In this document: in pieces, positions 1-7,959 of the stretch | How the letters are laid out: every line of letters begins with the position of its first letter | Position numbering within the stretch: position 1 is the first letter of the stretch | DNA from: an uncultured Chlorobiaceae bacterium | GTDB taxonomy: Bacteria; Bacteroidota; Chlorobiia; Chlorobiales; Chlorobiaceae | Reading direction: 5' to 3' | NCBI GenBank assembly: GCA_903994525.1 | Contig: CAJEXW010000007.1 | Location: 1 to 64,000 of the forward strand | Length of the DNA stretch: 64,000 nucleotides | Program-made: the position numbers and the translations under genes | Notes under the pieces: model-generated | The model's database searches: none | What the model was told of the DNA's origin: nothing | Seen by the model: only the letters and a program-made list of their open reading frames with translations

Positions 1-2
1 CG

Positions 3-143
3 GCACAGCCTCTTGAGGCCAAAATTACAGCGATTATTGGATTGGCGTATAGAGGCGAGATTTTCCCTACCGTCGAGGTGTTTTTAAAACGAGGGTTTGT
101 TCAGAAAGCCCGATGTAGTCACAAGAAAAAAACTCGCCATTAA
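3..143 (+). CDS. C-terminal end of an unidentified protein
   Basis: An open frame enters from the left edge and ends in TAA after 46 codons. It reads like genuine protein (a hydrophobic stretch AIIGLAYRGEIFPTVEVFLK, then a basic tail ending KKKTRH). I cannot assign a family from so short a piece. It points toward the 3' end of the convergent cas6 gene. The 190 bases between the two stops hold no other gene that I can support. It could be a chance open frame. Confidence 0.35.
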   Translation, partial: AQPLEAKITAIIGLAYRGEIFPTVEVFLKRGFVQKARCSHKKKTRH

Positions 144-335
144 GCGTAAATAATTTTATAATAACGTCTTATGGGATTTTTCCGTTCTATTAGTGCTGGA
201 ACTTCCGTTTCAAGTTGTTTCAGACCATATTTATTTTTTTACCGGACGCTACTGATTTTGCATAGTGAGGACGGAGCAGCATCAATACCCATGGGAGTGC
301 AGAGAAACGGCAAATCGTCGTAAGACTTGTGAGGA

Positions 336-1193
336 TCATTCGCCATAACCCGGCACCTCTGTATGTATTGGATGTATATCCTCGACATGACGCAGTACAT
401 GCCCGGCATCGACCTTCACCATACCAAACCCCATCGAATTCTTTTCGCCAAACCCGCACTCATACCCAACCTCAATCAGCTCTCGTGGGGCTTGAAGCCT
501 GAAGGGTGCAAGCGTTCCCTTGATTTTTGTTTCATCACTTCTCCCCTCTTTCAGCGTGATCAACTTCTGAATTTTGCCATTCATCCGCTCCACATAAGCA
601 GGATCAATCGCAAAGCTAAATTGCTCACTGTTACAGGTAAACTCCCGCCCATGCAGCACCTGATATTTCCGGCAGAGATTCTCAAGCAAAACGCGCTCAA
701 ATTCGGGATCGCCCGGAAAGAGAAACTGCGGATACTGCTCAAGCTCACGCTTTGTGGTGCAGACCAAAGGTGAAAGCATGATAAACGGCATGTTGTCAGT
801 GAAGTCAGGCGAGTCAAGCTTTCGCACCGTCTCCACCCGAAACCGTTCCTTCCCAATCCAGACAAAGGGTTCCTGCAACAAGCCAATCACCAGATGCTCA
901 ATAAACTCCTCCTTGGGCGAAGAGATGGTAACATGCAACAAAGCCTCAGCCGTGCTCATGGTACCGTTCTCGTGCATCACCCACTTGCGGCGACTGCCAG
1001 GATAAACCGGCGAAAAGGTAAAGAGTTTGAACGCCCTGTTCTGCAACCTGTACCCTTGATCATGCAACAGTTCAGCATACTCGCTTGAGCTTTTATCGAC
1101 GATGTTGTAGATGAGGGAGGAGATGAGATGGCTGTTGTTTATTGGGAGCGTGACGGTACGCTGCCGATGGGATAGTTCGAGGGTGATGCGCAT
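336..1193 (-). CDS. cas6: Cas6 CRISPR endoribonuclease
   Basis: Cas6 cleaves the CRISPR precursor transcript inside each repeat to release crRNAs. The 285-residue protein has the family's RAMP layout: it opens MRITLELS and ends with the glycine-rich loop GYECGFGEKNSMGFGMV that marks the Cas6 C-terminus. The ATG at 1193 was chosen over an upstream in-frame TTG at 1202 because family members begin at this beta strand. It is the last gene of the minus-strand cmr operon, 11 bases after cmr1. It is the only Cas6 in the window and the RT-Cas1 protein carries no Cas6 domain, so this enzyme most likely processes the array at 15.4-17.9 kb. Confidence 0.88.
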   Translation of the reverse strand: MRITLELSHRQRTVTLPINNSHLISSLIYNIVDKSSSEYAELLHDQGYRLQNRAFKLFTFSPVYPGSRRKWVMHENGTMSTAEALLHVTISSPKEEFIEHLVIGLLQEPFVWIGKERFRVETVRKLDSPDFTDNMPFIMLSPLVCTTKRELEQYPQFLFPGDPEFERVLLENLCRKYQVLHGREFTCNSEQFSFAIDPAYVERMNGKIQKLITLKEGRSDETKIKGTLAPFRLQAPRELIEVGYECGFGEKNSMGFGMVKVDAGHVLRHVEDIHPIHTEVPGYGE

Positions 1194-1204
1194 GAAAACC
1201 AATA

Positions 1205-2137
1205 CTATAAAATGGCATTCTTAAATGCATTCTGTTTTACTGAATTGACAGGAATACTGTTTTTTGCTGCCATATTAAGGGTTGTAATAATTGCCCTATA
1301 ACAAGATAAATCTTTCAAAGCTGATACATACACTGGAGAAGCAAATCGCTCCTGCCCCAATGCATCACCTAAAGACTTGTCATTTGGATATCTGACTCTT
1401 GATTCATGTGTTTGGTTGCCGATGTTATATAGAAATTTATCATAATCATCATAAAGCTTGCTGCCAATTTGGATACCTTTTATGTATGGATACGCTTCCT
1501 TGAACAAAGGACTTGGATTTAAACATATTGCTGACGGACTTGTTGGGTTATCCAACTTATAATGACTTGAAAAACGATTTATATACTCTTCTAAAATCAC
1601 ATTGAGTGACTTCGGCATATCAAACGTTTTGTAATTAGTTTCATCACGTTCTTTTACTGCAACTATTTTCACACTTCCACATCCACGACGAGAGCGTTTA
1701 CCAACCCCTCCTAAAAGACAGGTAAGCACAAAAAGTGACTTGAATTTATCCATATCAAAACCCCGAACAGACCGAGTCAGAAATAATGATATTTCAAAAT
1801 GTTGTGGAGTATCTGGGTTAAAAGCTTTTTTTTGACCCAGATTTTTATGCGGCAATAAATAAGGCCTGTAAGAACCATCCCATTCAGGATGAGTCGTTTT
1901 AATAATTATGGCACTTCGGGTAGCCTTATCTCCTCCGCCACCAAATATTTCAGTTTCCTGTGATTTCAAGCCTTTTTGCACCTCATCATCATTAATCGGC
2001 AAATGTCCATGCAACGCCCTCCACCAGAAACGCAAAGCGCCTTTAATTGATGGTGCGCGAAGTTCCGGTGTTTCCCCATCAGCTCCAGCCAAAAACATGG
2101 GGGTTATAATTTCACAATTAAAAGAGATGCTGTGCAT
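1205..2137 (-). CDS. cmr1: Cmr1, type III-B RAMP subunit
   Basis: Cmr1 is a subunit at the head (target 5'-proximal) end of the type III-B Cmr RNA-targeting complex and touches the 3' end of the crRNA-target duplex. The 310-residue product carries the signature SIKGALRFWWRALHG near residues 33-47 and a glycine-rich RAMP loop, GGVGKRSRRGCGSV, in the middle. I start at the ATG at 2137 (MHSISFNCEIITPMFL); a TTG three codons upstream is possible but there is no convincing ribosome binding site for it. It follows cmr6 by about 50 bases in the same operon. Confidence 0.88.
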   Translation of the reverse strand: MHSISFNCEIITPMFLAGADGETPELRAPSIKGALRFWWRALHGHLPINDDEVQKGLKSQETEIFGGGGDKATRSAIIIKTTHPEWDGSYRPYLLPHKNLGQKKAFNPDTPQHFEISLFLTRSVRGFDMDKFKSLFVLTCLLGGVGKRSRRGCGSVKIVAVKERDETNYKTFDMPKSLNVILEEYINRFSSHYKLDNPTSPSAICLNPSPLFKEAYPYIKGIQIGSKLYDDYDKFLYNIGNQTHESRVRYPNDKSLGDALGQERFASPVYVSALKDLSCYRAIITTLNMAAKNSIPVNSVKQNAFKNAIL

Positions 2138-2188
2138 TATCGTCAATCTAAATTTGCTAATGATACTTTACACAAAACACTGCGACAG

Positions 2189-3508
2189 TTATTTCATATA
2201 GCCATACCCAACGGCTGTTTTTGCGCCAATACCATGATTAATCAGCGCTTGCTCAAGCCAATATTGCACAACCTCCAAAAGTGTAGACGTTTGTTTTAGC
2301 TTGACATCAGCACTGATCAACACTTCCAAGTCATTTAATTCATTAAAAGTTGTGTTATCAGATGGCTTAACACCAATAATAAATTGAAATGAAACATTTT
2401 CTACTGTCAAGAATGGAATAGGAATAGGTGAAAGATAATCTGCTGGATTAACTTTTCCTTTTTTATCGGAATAATACTCACCATAATGCGGATTCATAAT
2501 ATCTACTTTTATTGTAGGGGCTGTCATTGGATAGGCATCAAAAAACCATACAGCACCCTGATATTCCTTTTCTAATGCTGTAGGAAGCGATTCAGTGTCG
2601 TAAATATGTTTTTCTTCGTTTATAAATGAAGGCTTATTATTTGCATCAAACTTTACTTTTTTAGTTTCTTTGGGACAGCCAAAGATTGTGCAGAATGCTT
2701 TATTTGAATAAGCTCGATGCTCTGCATTTATAAGTGTATAATATTTTTCTTCATTAGGAATATTAAAGTTTCCAAATACCTCTGTAATAATCCAACTTCT
2801 TACAACTCCTTTAATTGCACTTGCGGGTATATATGGAAAACCATAAATATGGTGTAGTGTCATCGAAGTTTCATAAACAGATTCATTGCCTAAACCAACA
2901 ACAAGCCGCCAATCAACTTCTTTATTAATTATTATAAAATATTTTTGTCCAAATAAAACATTTGCTCGATGAATTTGTTGATTTAAAAAAATCGAAAAGT
3001 TAAAATCAAATATTGGTTTAATTAAATATTTTTCATCTGGAATCTTTAGTTTTGGCTTGCCTTGCTGATTTTTAAAAAAGTAAAACTTATTATCAGGCTT
3101 ATTTTCGTTATTGACTTTATCGAACCGTACAGCTTTATTAAGTTTTAATGCAAAATTATCCGGCAGGATATCCTGTAAAGCACTCCTAGTGTCACTCGGT
3201 AATCTTGTATTTTCGATTACAAAACTATCTGGCATAAATGTTACCTCTGGACTTGATTGATTTTGTAACATATATTCCAAATGTGTACTTCGATGACTTT
3301 TGCCAACTTCATTTCCATCAACTTCAATTTTAATAACCTGACCATTTTCAAGCTGTACAACACAAGGTTTACCATGCAATTTATCATCAGTAAACGAATA
3401 GGCGGATAATGATGGCGCATTTTTACCATCATCAAATTTTATTGTGGCTATATATTTACCACTTTTAACTTTTGTAACTGATAAAAGACCTTTTTTAATC
3501 TGACTCAT
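2189..3508 (-). CDS. cmr6: Cmr6, type III-B RAMP subunit with N-terminal extension
   Basis: Cmr6 caps the Cmr backbone next to Cmr1. The RAMP part lies in the C-terminal half: PYIPASAIKGVVRSWI is the usual Cmr6 alpha-helix/G-loop entry and the protein ends with the G-loop IGAKTAVGYGYMK. At 439 residues it is longer than a minimal Cmr6. The first 75 residues or so form a separate beta-rich segment (GKPCVVQLENGQVIKIEVDG) that looks like a small OB- or S1-like barrel, which is an inference from pattern only. A similar strand pattern occurs at the N-terminus of the fused Cmr5 directly upstream. The ATG at 3508 is the first in frame. Confidence 0.85.
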   Translation of the reverse strand: MSQIKKGLLSVTKVKSGKYIATIKFDDGKNAPSLSAYSFTDDKLHGKPCVVQLENGQVIKIEVDGNEVGKSHRSTHLEYMLQNQSSPEVTFMPDSFVIENTRLPSDTRSALQDILPDNFALKLNKAVRFDKVNNENKPDNKFYFFKNQQGKPKLKIPDEKYLIKPIFDFNFSIFLNQQIHRANVLFGQKYFIIINKEVDWRLVVGLGNESVYETSMTLHHIYGFPYIPASAIKGVVRSWIITEVFGNFNIPNEEKYYTLINAEHRAYSNKAFCTIFGCPKETKKVKFDANNKPSFINEEKHIYDTESLPTALEKEYQGAVWFFDAYPMTAPTIKVDIMNPHYGEYYSDKKGKVNPADYLSPIPIPFLTVENVSFQFIIGVKPSDNTTFNELNDLEVLISADVKLKQTSTLLEVVQYWLEQALINHGIGAKTAVGYGYMK

Positions 3509-3560
3509 AGAAAAATTAAATCGATATTTAATAGATTATATTCCAAATAAAAAAGTTTGA

Positions 3561-4223
3561 CTATTTTTGATCAACTATTAACCCTTCAGTAAAACGACGT
3601 AGCCAACCTAAAAAGGCAAGCGCTTCTTTTGTTAACTCTTTTGTTTCTTGTGATGTGCACTTAAGAATTGCATCGGCGACTTCACCCATATTTAATTTTG
3701 CATTTTTTATTTTTAAATAGCACCCAAGATGTTCATACAGCTTTTTTAAATGCTCATCTTTTTCTTTACTTTTAAGAAAAGCAAGTGTTGCGCCAAGTCC
3801 ATTTGCTCGAATCATCATTGGTAATGACTTAGCATGGTTTTTATAGTCTTTTCCAAGAAAAACAGATTGTTTGGCGCATTTGTAGGCAACAACTTCACAT
3901 TTATCAGTATAATCAATAGCTTCATTCATAGAGTCTTTTGATTCAGTATTATCTGTTGCGGGTTGTGATGGTTGTGGCGTTCTTGGATTATCTTTTCTTT
4001 CTGCGATACTTTCTATTTTAGTGATAGAAATAACATGTTCATTTTCATCTAACTCTAATTCATATTCGATTGTTCCAAGTAATTCATTAAAAGATATATT
4101 AGTCAACGAACAATTATTTTTAAATACTTTAATTGACTTCTTTTCATTTGATTCGTTCGTATAATCAAATCGTTTATGACATCCACCGTTAAAGTCAGTA
4201 ACTGGCTTTGCTTTAATCTTCAT
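3561..4223 (-). CDS. Cmr5 homologue fused to an N-terminal beta domain
   Basis: Cmr5 is the small helical subunit lining the minor filament of the Cmr complex. Residues from about 105 to 220 match this family: KCAKQSVFLGKDYKNHAKSL, a central GLGATLAFLKSK and the ending ALAFLGWLRRFTEGLI. The first 75 residues are a distinct beta-rich segment ending in an acidic strand (YELELDENEHVISITKIE), joined by a Pro/Ser/Thr-rich linker (NPRTPQPSQPATDN). A complete separate Cmr5 is encoded directly upstream and overlaps this gene by 11 bases, so the operon has two Cmr5 paralogues. The start ATG follows a strong GAAGGAGAGG ribosome binding site. The extra domain may add nucleic-acid contacts. Confidence 0.72.
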   Translation of the reverse strand: MKIKAKPVTDFNGGCHKRFDYTNESNEKKSIKVFKNNCSLTNISFNELLGTIEYELELDENEHVISITKIESIAERKDNPRTPQPSQPATDNTESKDSMNEAIDYTDKCEVVAYKCAKQSVFLGKDYKNHAKSLPMMIRANGLGATLAFLKSKEKDEHLKKLYEHLGCYLKIKNAKLNMGEVADAILKCTSQETKELTKEALAFLGWLRRFTEGLIVDQK

Positions 4224-4608
4224 TGTCCTCTCCTTCTATCATCCCTTCTGTAAATCGCTTGATCCAAGTTAAATACGCAAGAGTTTCATTTGTTACAGAG
4301 CGATACAACGATTTATCCATTTTAATAAGTTGGAGCATAAGTTCTTCAGTTGATGAAGTTAAATATCCACTGGACTGAAGTCTTTGATTTAACTGCTCAT
4401 AAAGCTTTTTAAAATAGGGTTTATTATTTTGCTTAGAAAAAATGAATGCCAGAGTTTCATTTAAACCACAATTTTTAATTCTTGCAGGAGTTTTTTTTAC
4501 AAGACTTTTATATTTTTTAGAAAAAGCTTCATCTTTGATGTTTTTAACATCATTAAAAGCTTGATTAGCTCTGCTTTTCTCAATTTCAAGTCGTCTATTT
4601 TCTGGCAT
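4213..4608 (-). CDS. cmr5: Cmr5, type III-B small subunit
   Basis: This is a stand-alone small helical Cmr5 of 131 residues, the usual family size. Visible family features are a basic N-terminal helix (ENRRLEIEKSRANQAF), the central motif CGLNETLAFIFSKQ and the closing helix LAYLTWIKRFTEGMIEG. Compared with the fused paralogue encoded next, both share the patterns G-L-x-x-T-L-A-F and A-(Y/F)-L-x-W-(I/L)-(K/R)-R-F-T-E-G, which indicates duplication followed by divergence. The last codons overlap the start of the fused copy, so the two are probably translated together. Confidence 0.82.
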   Translation of the reverse strand: MPENRRLEIEKSRANQAFNDVKNIKDEAFSKKYKSLVKKTPARIKNCGLNETLAFIFSKQNNKPYFKKLYEQLNQRLQSSGYLTSSTEELMLQLIKMDKSLYRSVTNETLAYLTWIKRFTEGMIEGEDNED

Positions 4609-4613
4609 TGCTA

Positions 4614-5609
4614 TTATACCTCCAATAGTTTTGTTCTTACTAAGCCTTTGCCAAGCGTAGCATTTCCACCAATTTGAACGATTTGCAGTTTATTGTTAAT
4701 CGTAGCATTAAAGAATTCACTAACAATTTTTGTTTCAAAATCAGATTGTGATTCATTATCAAGTTTAGCATTTTCATCTATGAAAACTTTTTTAACGGTT
4801 TCATTATGGAAAAGCGGGCTAAACAATGTAAGAGAATACAGGACGCTTTCTGCAGGGAGGTATTCTTCTGTAAAGAGAGCGCCATCTTTAACGGTGCCCG
4901 TTTCATTATTAATTTTTGTGCGGGTAATTACTTCGGTTGAGAGATTAACAAAATCAGTAAAATCTTCATTTGGAAGCACTACTAAATTGTTAATGAGATG
5001 ATTATGCCAATAAGAACCATCATCACATAAGCAATCTGCAAGCCACTTCGCAAGTTTTGTTGTATTGCCATTCTTATCAGAATCTTTGGTAACTATAAAA
5101 GTATATTCTTCTAAAACAATATTATTGCCATTGACAATCAGTTTGCTATTATTGGGAACCATATTATCTGTTGGAAGCTCATCAATATAGCTACATGCAG
5201 TTAAAGCTAAATCGCGTTGAAATTGTTCCAGCACTTTTGGGCAGGTAATCCATGCAAAAACGCCTTTCATAGATTTTACAGGAAAAAGCAATAAACGTGC
5301 ATCAGTAAAACCTAATGCTCCTTGAAATTGTTTATCGTCACCAAAATGTTTTTTTATACTCTCATCATTTTCAGGTGTCTTTTCATCAAAGCCAAAGGCA
5401 AGATGAATTTTCTTTCGATCATTTGGCTTAGTGAGTTTATTTTCAAAGGCTTCGCGTAAGCTACCTTTAAGGGATGAGCCTTCAATTTTCGGAAATGATG
5501 TGTGGCGTTCGCGTTGAATTGGTAAATCAATAACGCCTAAATCGCTACCGCTACCCGCATGAAGGGGAGTTTCACAGATTAAAAAAAGTGGGGTTGCTTT
5601 ACGGAACAT
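4614..5609 (-). CDS. cmr4: Cmr4, type III-B backbone RNase subunit
   Basis: Cmr4 (a Cas7-family protein) polymerises along the crRNA and supplies the active sites that cut target RNA every six nucleotides. The 331-residue protein opens with the Cmr4 pattern TPLHAGSGSDLGVIDLPIQR followed by P-K-I-E-G-S-S-L-K-G-S-L-R, and ends with the G-loop GGNATLGKGLVRT. The catalytic aspartate of the family lies in the early loop; D23 of GSDLGVID is the likely candidate, by analogy. It sits five bases upstream of cmr5 and six bases after the CARF nuclease gene, all in one operon. Confidence 0.9.
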   Translation of the reverse strand: MFRKATPLFLICETPLHAGSGSDLGVIDLPIQRERHTSFPKIEGSSLKGSLREAFENKLTKPNDRKKIHLAFGFDEKTPENDESIKKHFGDDKQFQGALGFTDARLLLFPVKSMKGVFAWITCPKVLEQFQRDLALTACSYIDELPTDNMVPNNSKLIVNGNNIVLEEYTFIVTKDSDKNGNTTKLAKWLADCLCDDGSYWHNHLINNLVVLPNEDFTDFVNLSTEVITRTKINNETGTVKDGALFTEEYLPAESVLYSLTLFSPLFHNETVKKVFIDENAKLDNESQSDFETKIVSEFFNATINNKLQIVQIGGNATLGKGLVRTKLLEV

Positions 5610-5615
5610 AAAATG

Positions 5616-6917
5616 CTATAGATTTATTATTTGAATAGAATCTTGTACCGACTTCAGTGGCTTTTTCATAAAACCTTGTAATTCTCCCATTTTCCTCATC
5701 AAATACAATGTAAACTTACAATTAGGGAAAATTGACAAAACCAGATTTTTCACATCCAAAATAGAGATATTTAATTTCAAATTTTTTATATCAACAGACT
5801 TAACAGTATAAAGGCAAAGGCAATATTCATTCGGAACTATTTTTTTATCTCTCAACTCAGATAAAAGATCATTAACCTGCTCTTTTACACTTTTAGAGCG
5901 CATAACCTCTTCATAAAAGTCTTTTATTGGCTTTGACTCTGCAATAATAATTTCAGCATCTTTTTCAATTAGAACATCTATCTCTTTTTGAATAGAGATA
6001 CCTCGAATAGCTTGACCATTACCAACAGAACGACGCAACTTATAATTGGGATACTTTGATACAAAATACTCAAACCAACGAAATTCGGCACAATCCCCCC
6101 TTAACTGTGCAACTATTGGTTTTTCAAGGTCATACGTATCGGCAAATAACTTAAATAATTTTCCTAATGGTGTTAATCTTATCGAATCATCTAAAATACC
6201 ATTTTCGAAAAGTTCTTTTTTCTCTTCTTCTGATAATAAAGTTAGATCTTTTTTAAGTTGATAACTATACTCTACTGCAATTTCCCAATCAAAATTTATA
6301 GGTAATTGAGGAATTGTGATTAACTCTTTTGATTCTTCAAAAAGGTATTTAATTGAAACCTCATTAATTTGACCAATAAGAGTTAAATAGGGAATCAATC
6401 CTTTGTAGCCTCCTGTAATATTTAAAATCAGTTTATCATTTTCTGTACAAAATTTTTGAATGGTAACAAATCGCTTAATAAAATTTTGCAAACCATCAGT
6501 TTCAAACGTATTAGCATTGTTTACTTGTAATCCTTGAATAACATCACCATCGTTGGGATTAAATTTTAAGATAATTTTTTTTCCATGCGGATGCATGATA
6601 GTTTGTTGTTGAATCATCTTTGCTGCAAGCCGAGAGAGAATAGTATCGGTTGCAAGTAGATAAACTTCCAAATCATCATCCTCTGTTTCGAGAATTTTAA
6701 GAAGACTTGAAATTTCCGCACAGCATGTGCCAAAATGTCTGGTAATCCATTTTTTAAAATCATCATTATTACAGATGCTGTGAATGCGTTCGTTTTCTTC
6801 ATCCCAAGCCCTATGCGGTGAATCTTTTAAGTTGTCATAATCTTCTTGAATCGCATCAGAATCACGATTAAAATTTGTAAAAATCGACGTACCAACCGTT
6901 GTTATAACTTTTCTCAT
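5616..6917 (-). CDS. CARF-domain effector with C-terminal PD-(D/E)XK nuclease fold
   Basis: This is a predicted nuclease switched on by the cyclic oligoadenylates that Cas10 makes. Residues 1-200 are a CARF domain of the APE2256 kind: it opens KVITTVGTSIFTNF (the ligand-binding first strand) and contains NITGGYKGLIPYLTL at 166-180. A short winged-helix-like linker follows (LTPLGKLFKLF, about 248-258). The C-terminal domain shows E278, then D314 in KEIDVLIEKD and E327-x-K329 in IIIAESKP, the spacing of a PD-(D/E)XK active site. That order, CARF-wing-PD-(D/E)XK, is the one of Can2/Card1-type enzymes rather than the HEPN RNases Csm6/Csx1. The gene lies inside the cmr operon between cmr3 and cmr4. 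Substrate (DNA, RNA or both) is not readable. Confidence 0.8.
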   Translation of the reverse strand: MRKVITTVGTSIFTNFNRDSDAIQEDYDNLKDSPHRAWDEENERIHSICNNDDFKKWITRHFGTCCAEISSLLKILETEDDDLEVYLLATDTILSRLAAKMIQQQTIMHPHGKKIILKFNPNDGDVIQGLQVNNANTFETDGLQNFIKRFVTIQKFCTENDKLILNITGGYKGLIPYLTLIGQINEVSIKYLFEESKELITIPQLPINFDWEIAVEYSYQLKKDLTLLSEEEKKELFENGILDDSIRLTPLGKLFKLFADTYDLEKPIVAQLRGDCAEFRWFEYFVSKYPNYKLRRSVGNGQAIRGISIQKEIDVLIEKDAEIIIAESKPIKDFYEEVMRSKSVKEQVNDLLSELRDKKIVPNEYCLCLYTVKSVDIKNLKLNISILDVKNLVLSIFPNCKFTLYLMRKMGELQGFMKKPLKSVQDSIQIINL

Positions 6918-6926
6918 TATTAGCCT

Positions 6927-7958
6927 CTATTTATTAACACTCCCGACATAGGCAATTCCAAAGCCCTGCTTTGAGCCGTAATCTGAAATTGAAGTTGCAT
7001 GAAGTTTTTCAGCGCACTCACGCGACCCTTTGTAATAAAAAACGCTGCCTGCAGGTACAGCACGGCGCATTGGTTTTGGTCTAGCTTTGTTACCATCTTT
7101 TGGTTTCATATCGAAGCCACCGATATAAAGCGGTTTTCCTATACAAGCCGCAATAAGTTTTGCGCCACTTACTTTTTCATCTGATGGCTTCCAACCTTCG
7201 GTAAAAATGGCGGGAGTAGCTAAATATACTTTAAAATATTCCTCTGAAAGCTGTTCAGGCATTGCAATATTTGGTAATGAATTTTCTGATGAAAACGAGA
7301 CTGACTTGCCTTCACCACCAAGCCTCATTAACCCATTTTGGGTAATTTTAACACCACTGAAACCAACTGCTAATCCAATATTTGCAAGTCGCTTCATTCC
7401 AACACGATACAGCATTCCTTCATCACTTGTATTAGTAAGGTTGTTTTTCCCAATACCAACTTTTGATTCCTCTTTCAGATAGTTATTTTTTAGAGTTTTA
7501 GGAATTTTATTTTTATGCAAATATTCTCTTAAAGATATTTCACTCATTAAGCCAGAAGCTTCTTCAACTTGCTCTTCAGCTTGAAGCAAAAAAGATAACC
7601 CTAAACTTGAATAAAAATTTTCTGGCTTTTCCTCAAGATTAAGTATTGTATACTCTGGCTTGTTGATATCTTTTTGTTTCTTTTTTTCTACAACATCCAA
7701 TGGGCAAGGATAGTAAAATTTATCCCCGCTGTGGAAAGCACAGAAATTAATTATTAAATTTTTTGTTTTATCATCTTGTGTATTGGCATTCGCCAGTTCG
7801 GCGATATTTTCTGATAAATATGCTGTTCTTAAGGCACCATAAATCACCGAGGGTGGTGGCGGAAAAATGCCATCTGCCCAAGTTTCATCACCCATTGAAA
7901 AAGGTTTTCCATCTCGGAAAAAGAGTGTATCGAGAGCCCTTAGCTTAAGTAGGGTCAT
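6927..7958 (-). CDS. cmr3: Cmr3, type III-B RAMP subunit
   Basis: Cmr3 (a Cas5-family protein) binds the 5' tag of the crRNA and pairs with Cas10 at the foot of the Cmr complex. The protein begins MTLLKLRALDTLFFRDGKPF, the typical Cmr3 opening, followed by GIFPPPPSVIYGALRTAYL, and ends with the glycine loop YGSKQGFGIAYVG. I chose the ATG at 7958, one base after the cmr2 stop codon, instead of an upstream start inside cmr2; this leaves 343 residues, normal for the family. The tight junction implies translational coupling to cmr2. Confidence 0.9.
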   Translation of the reverse strand: MTLLKLRALDTLFFRDGKPFSMGDETWADGIFPPPPSVIYGALRTAYLSENIAELANANTQDDKTKNLIINFCAFHSGDKFYYPCPLDVVEKKKQKDINKPEYTILNLEEKPENFYSSLGLSFLLQAEEQVEEASGLMSEISLREYLHKNKIPKTLKNNYLKEESKVGIGKNNLTNTSDEGMLYRVGMKRLANIGLAVGFSGVKITQNGLMRLGGEGKSVSFSSENSLPNIAMPEQLSEEYFKVYLATPAIFTEGWKPSDEKVSGAKLIAACIGKPLYIGGFDMKPKDGNKARPKPMRRAVPAGSVFYYKGSRECAEKLHATSISDYGSKQGFGIAYVGSVNK

Positions 7959-7959
7959 T

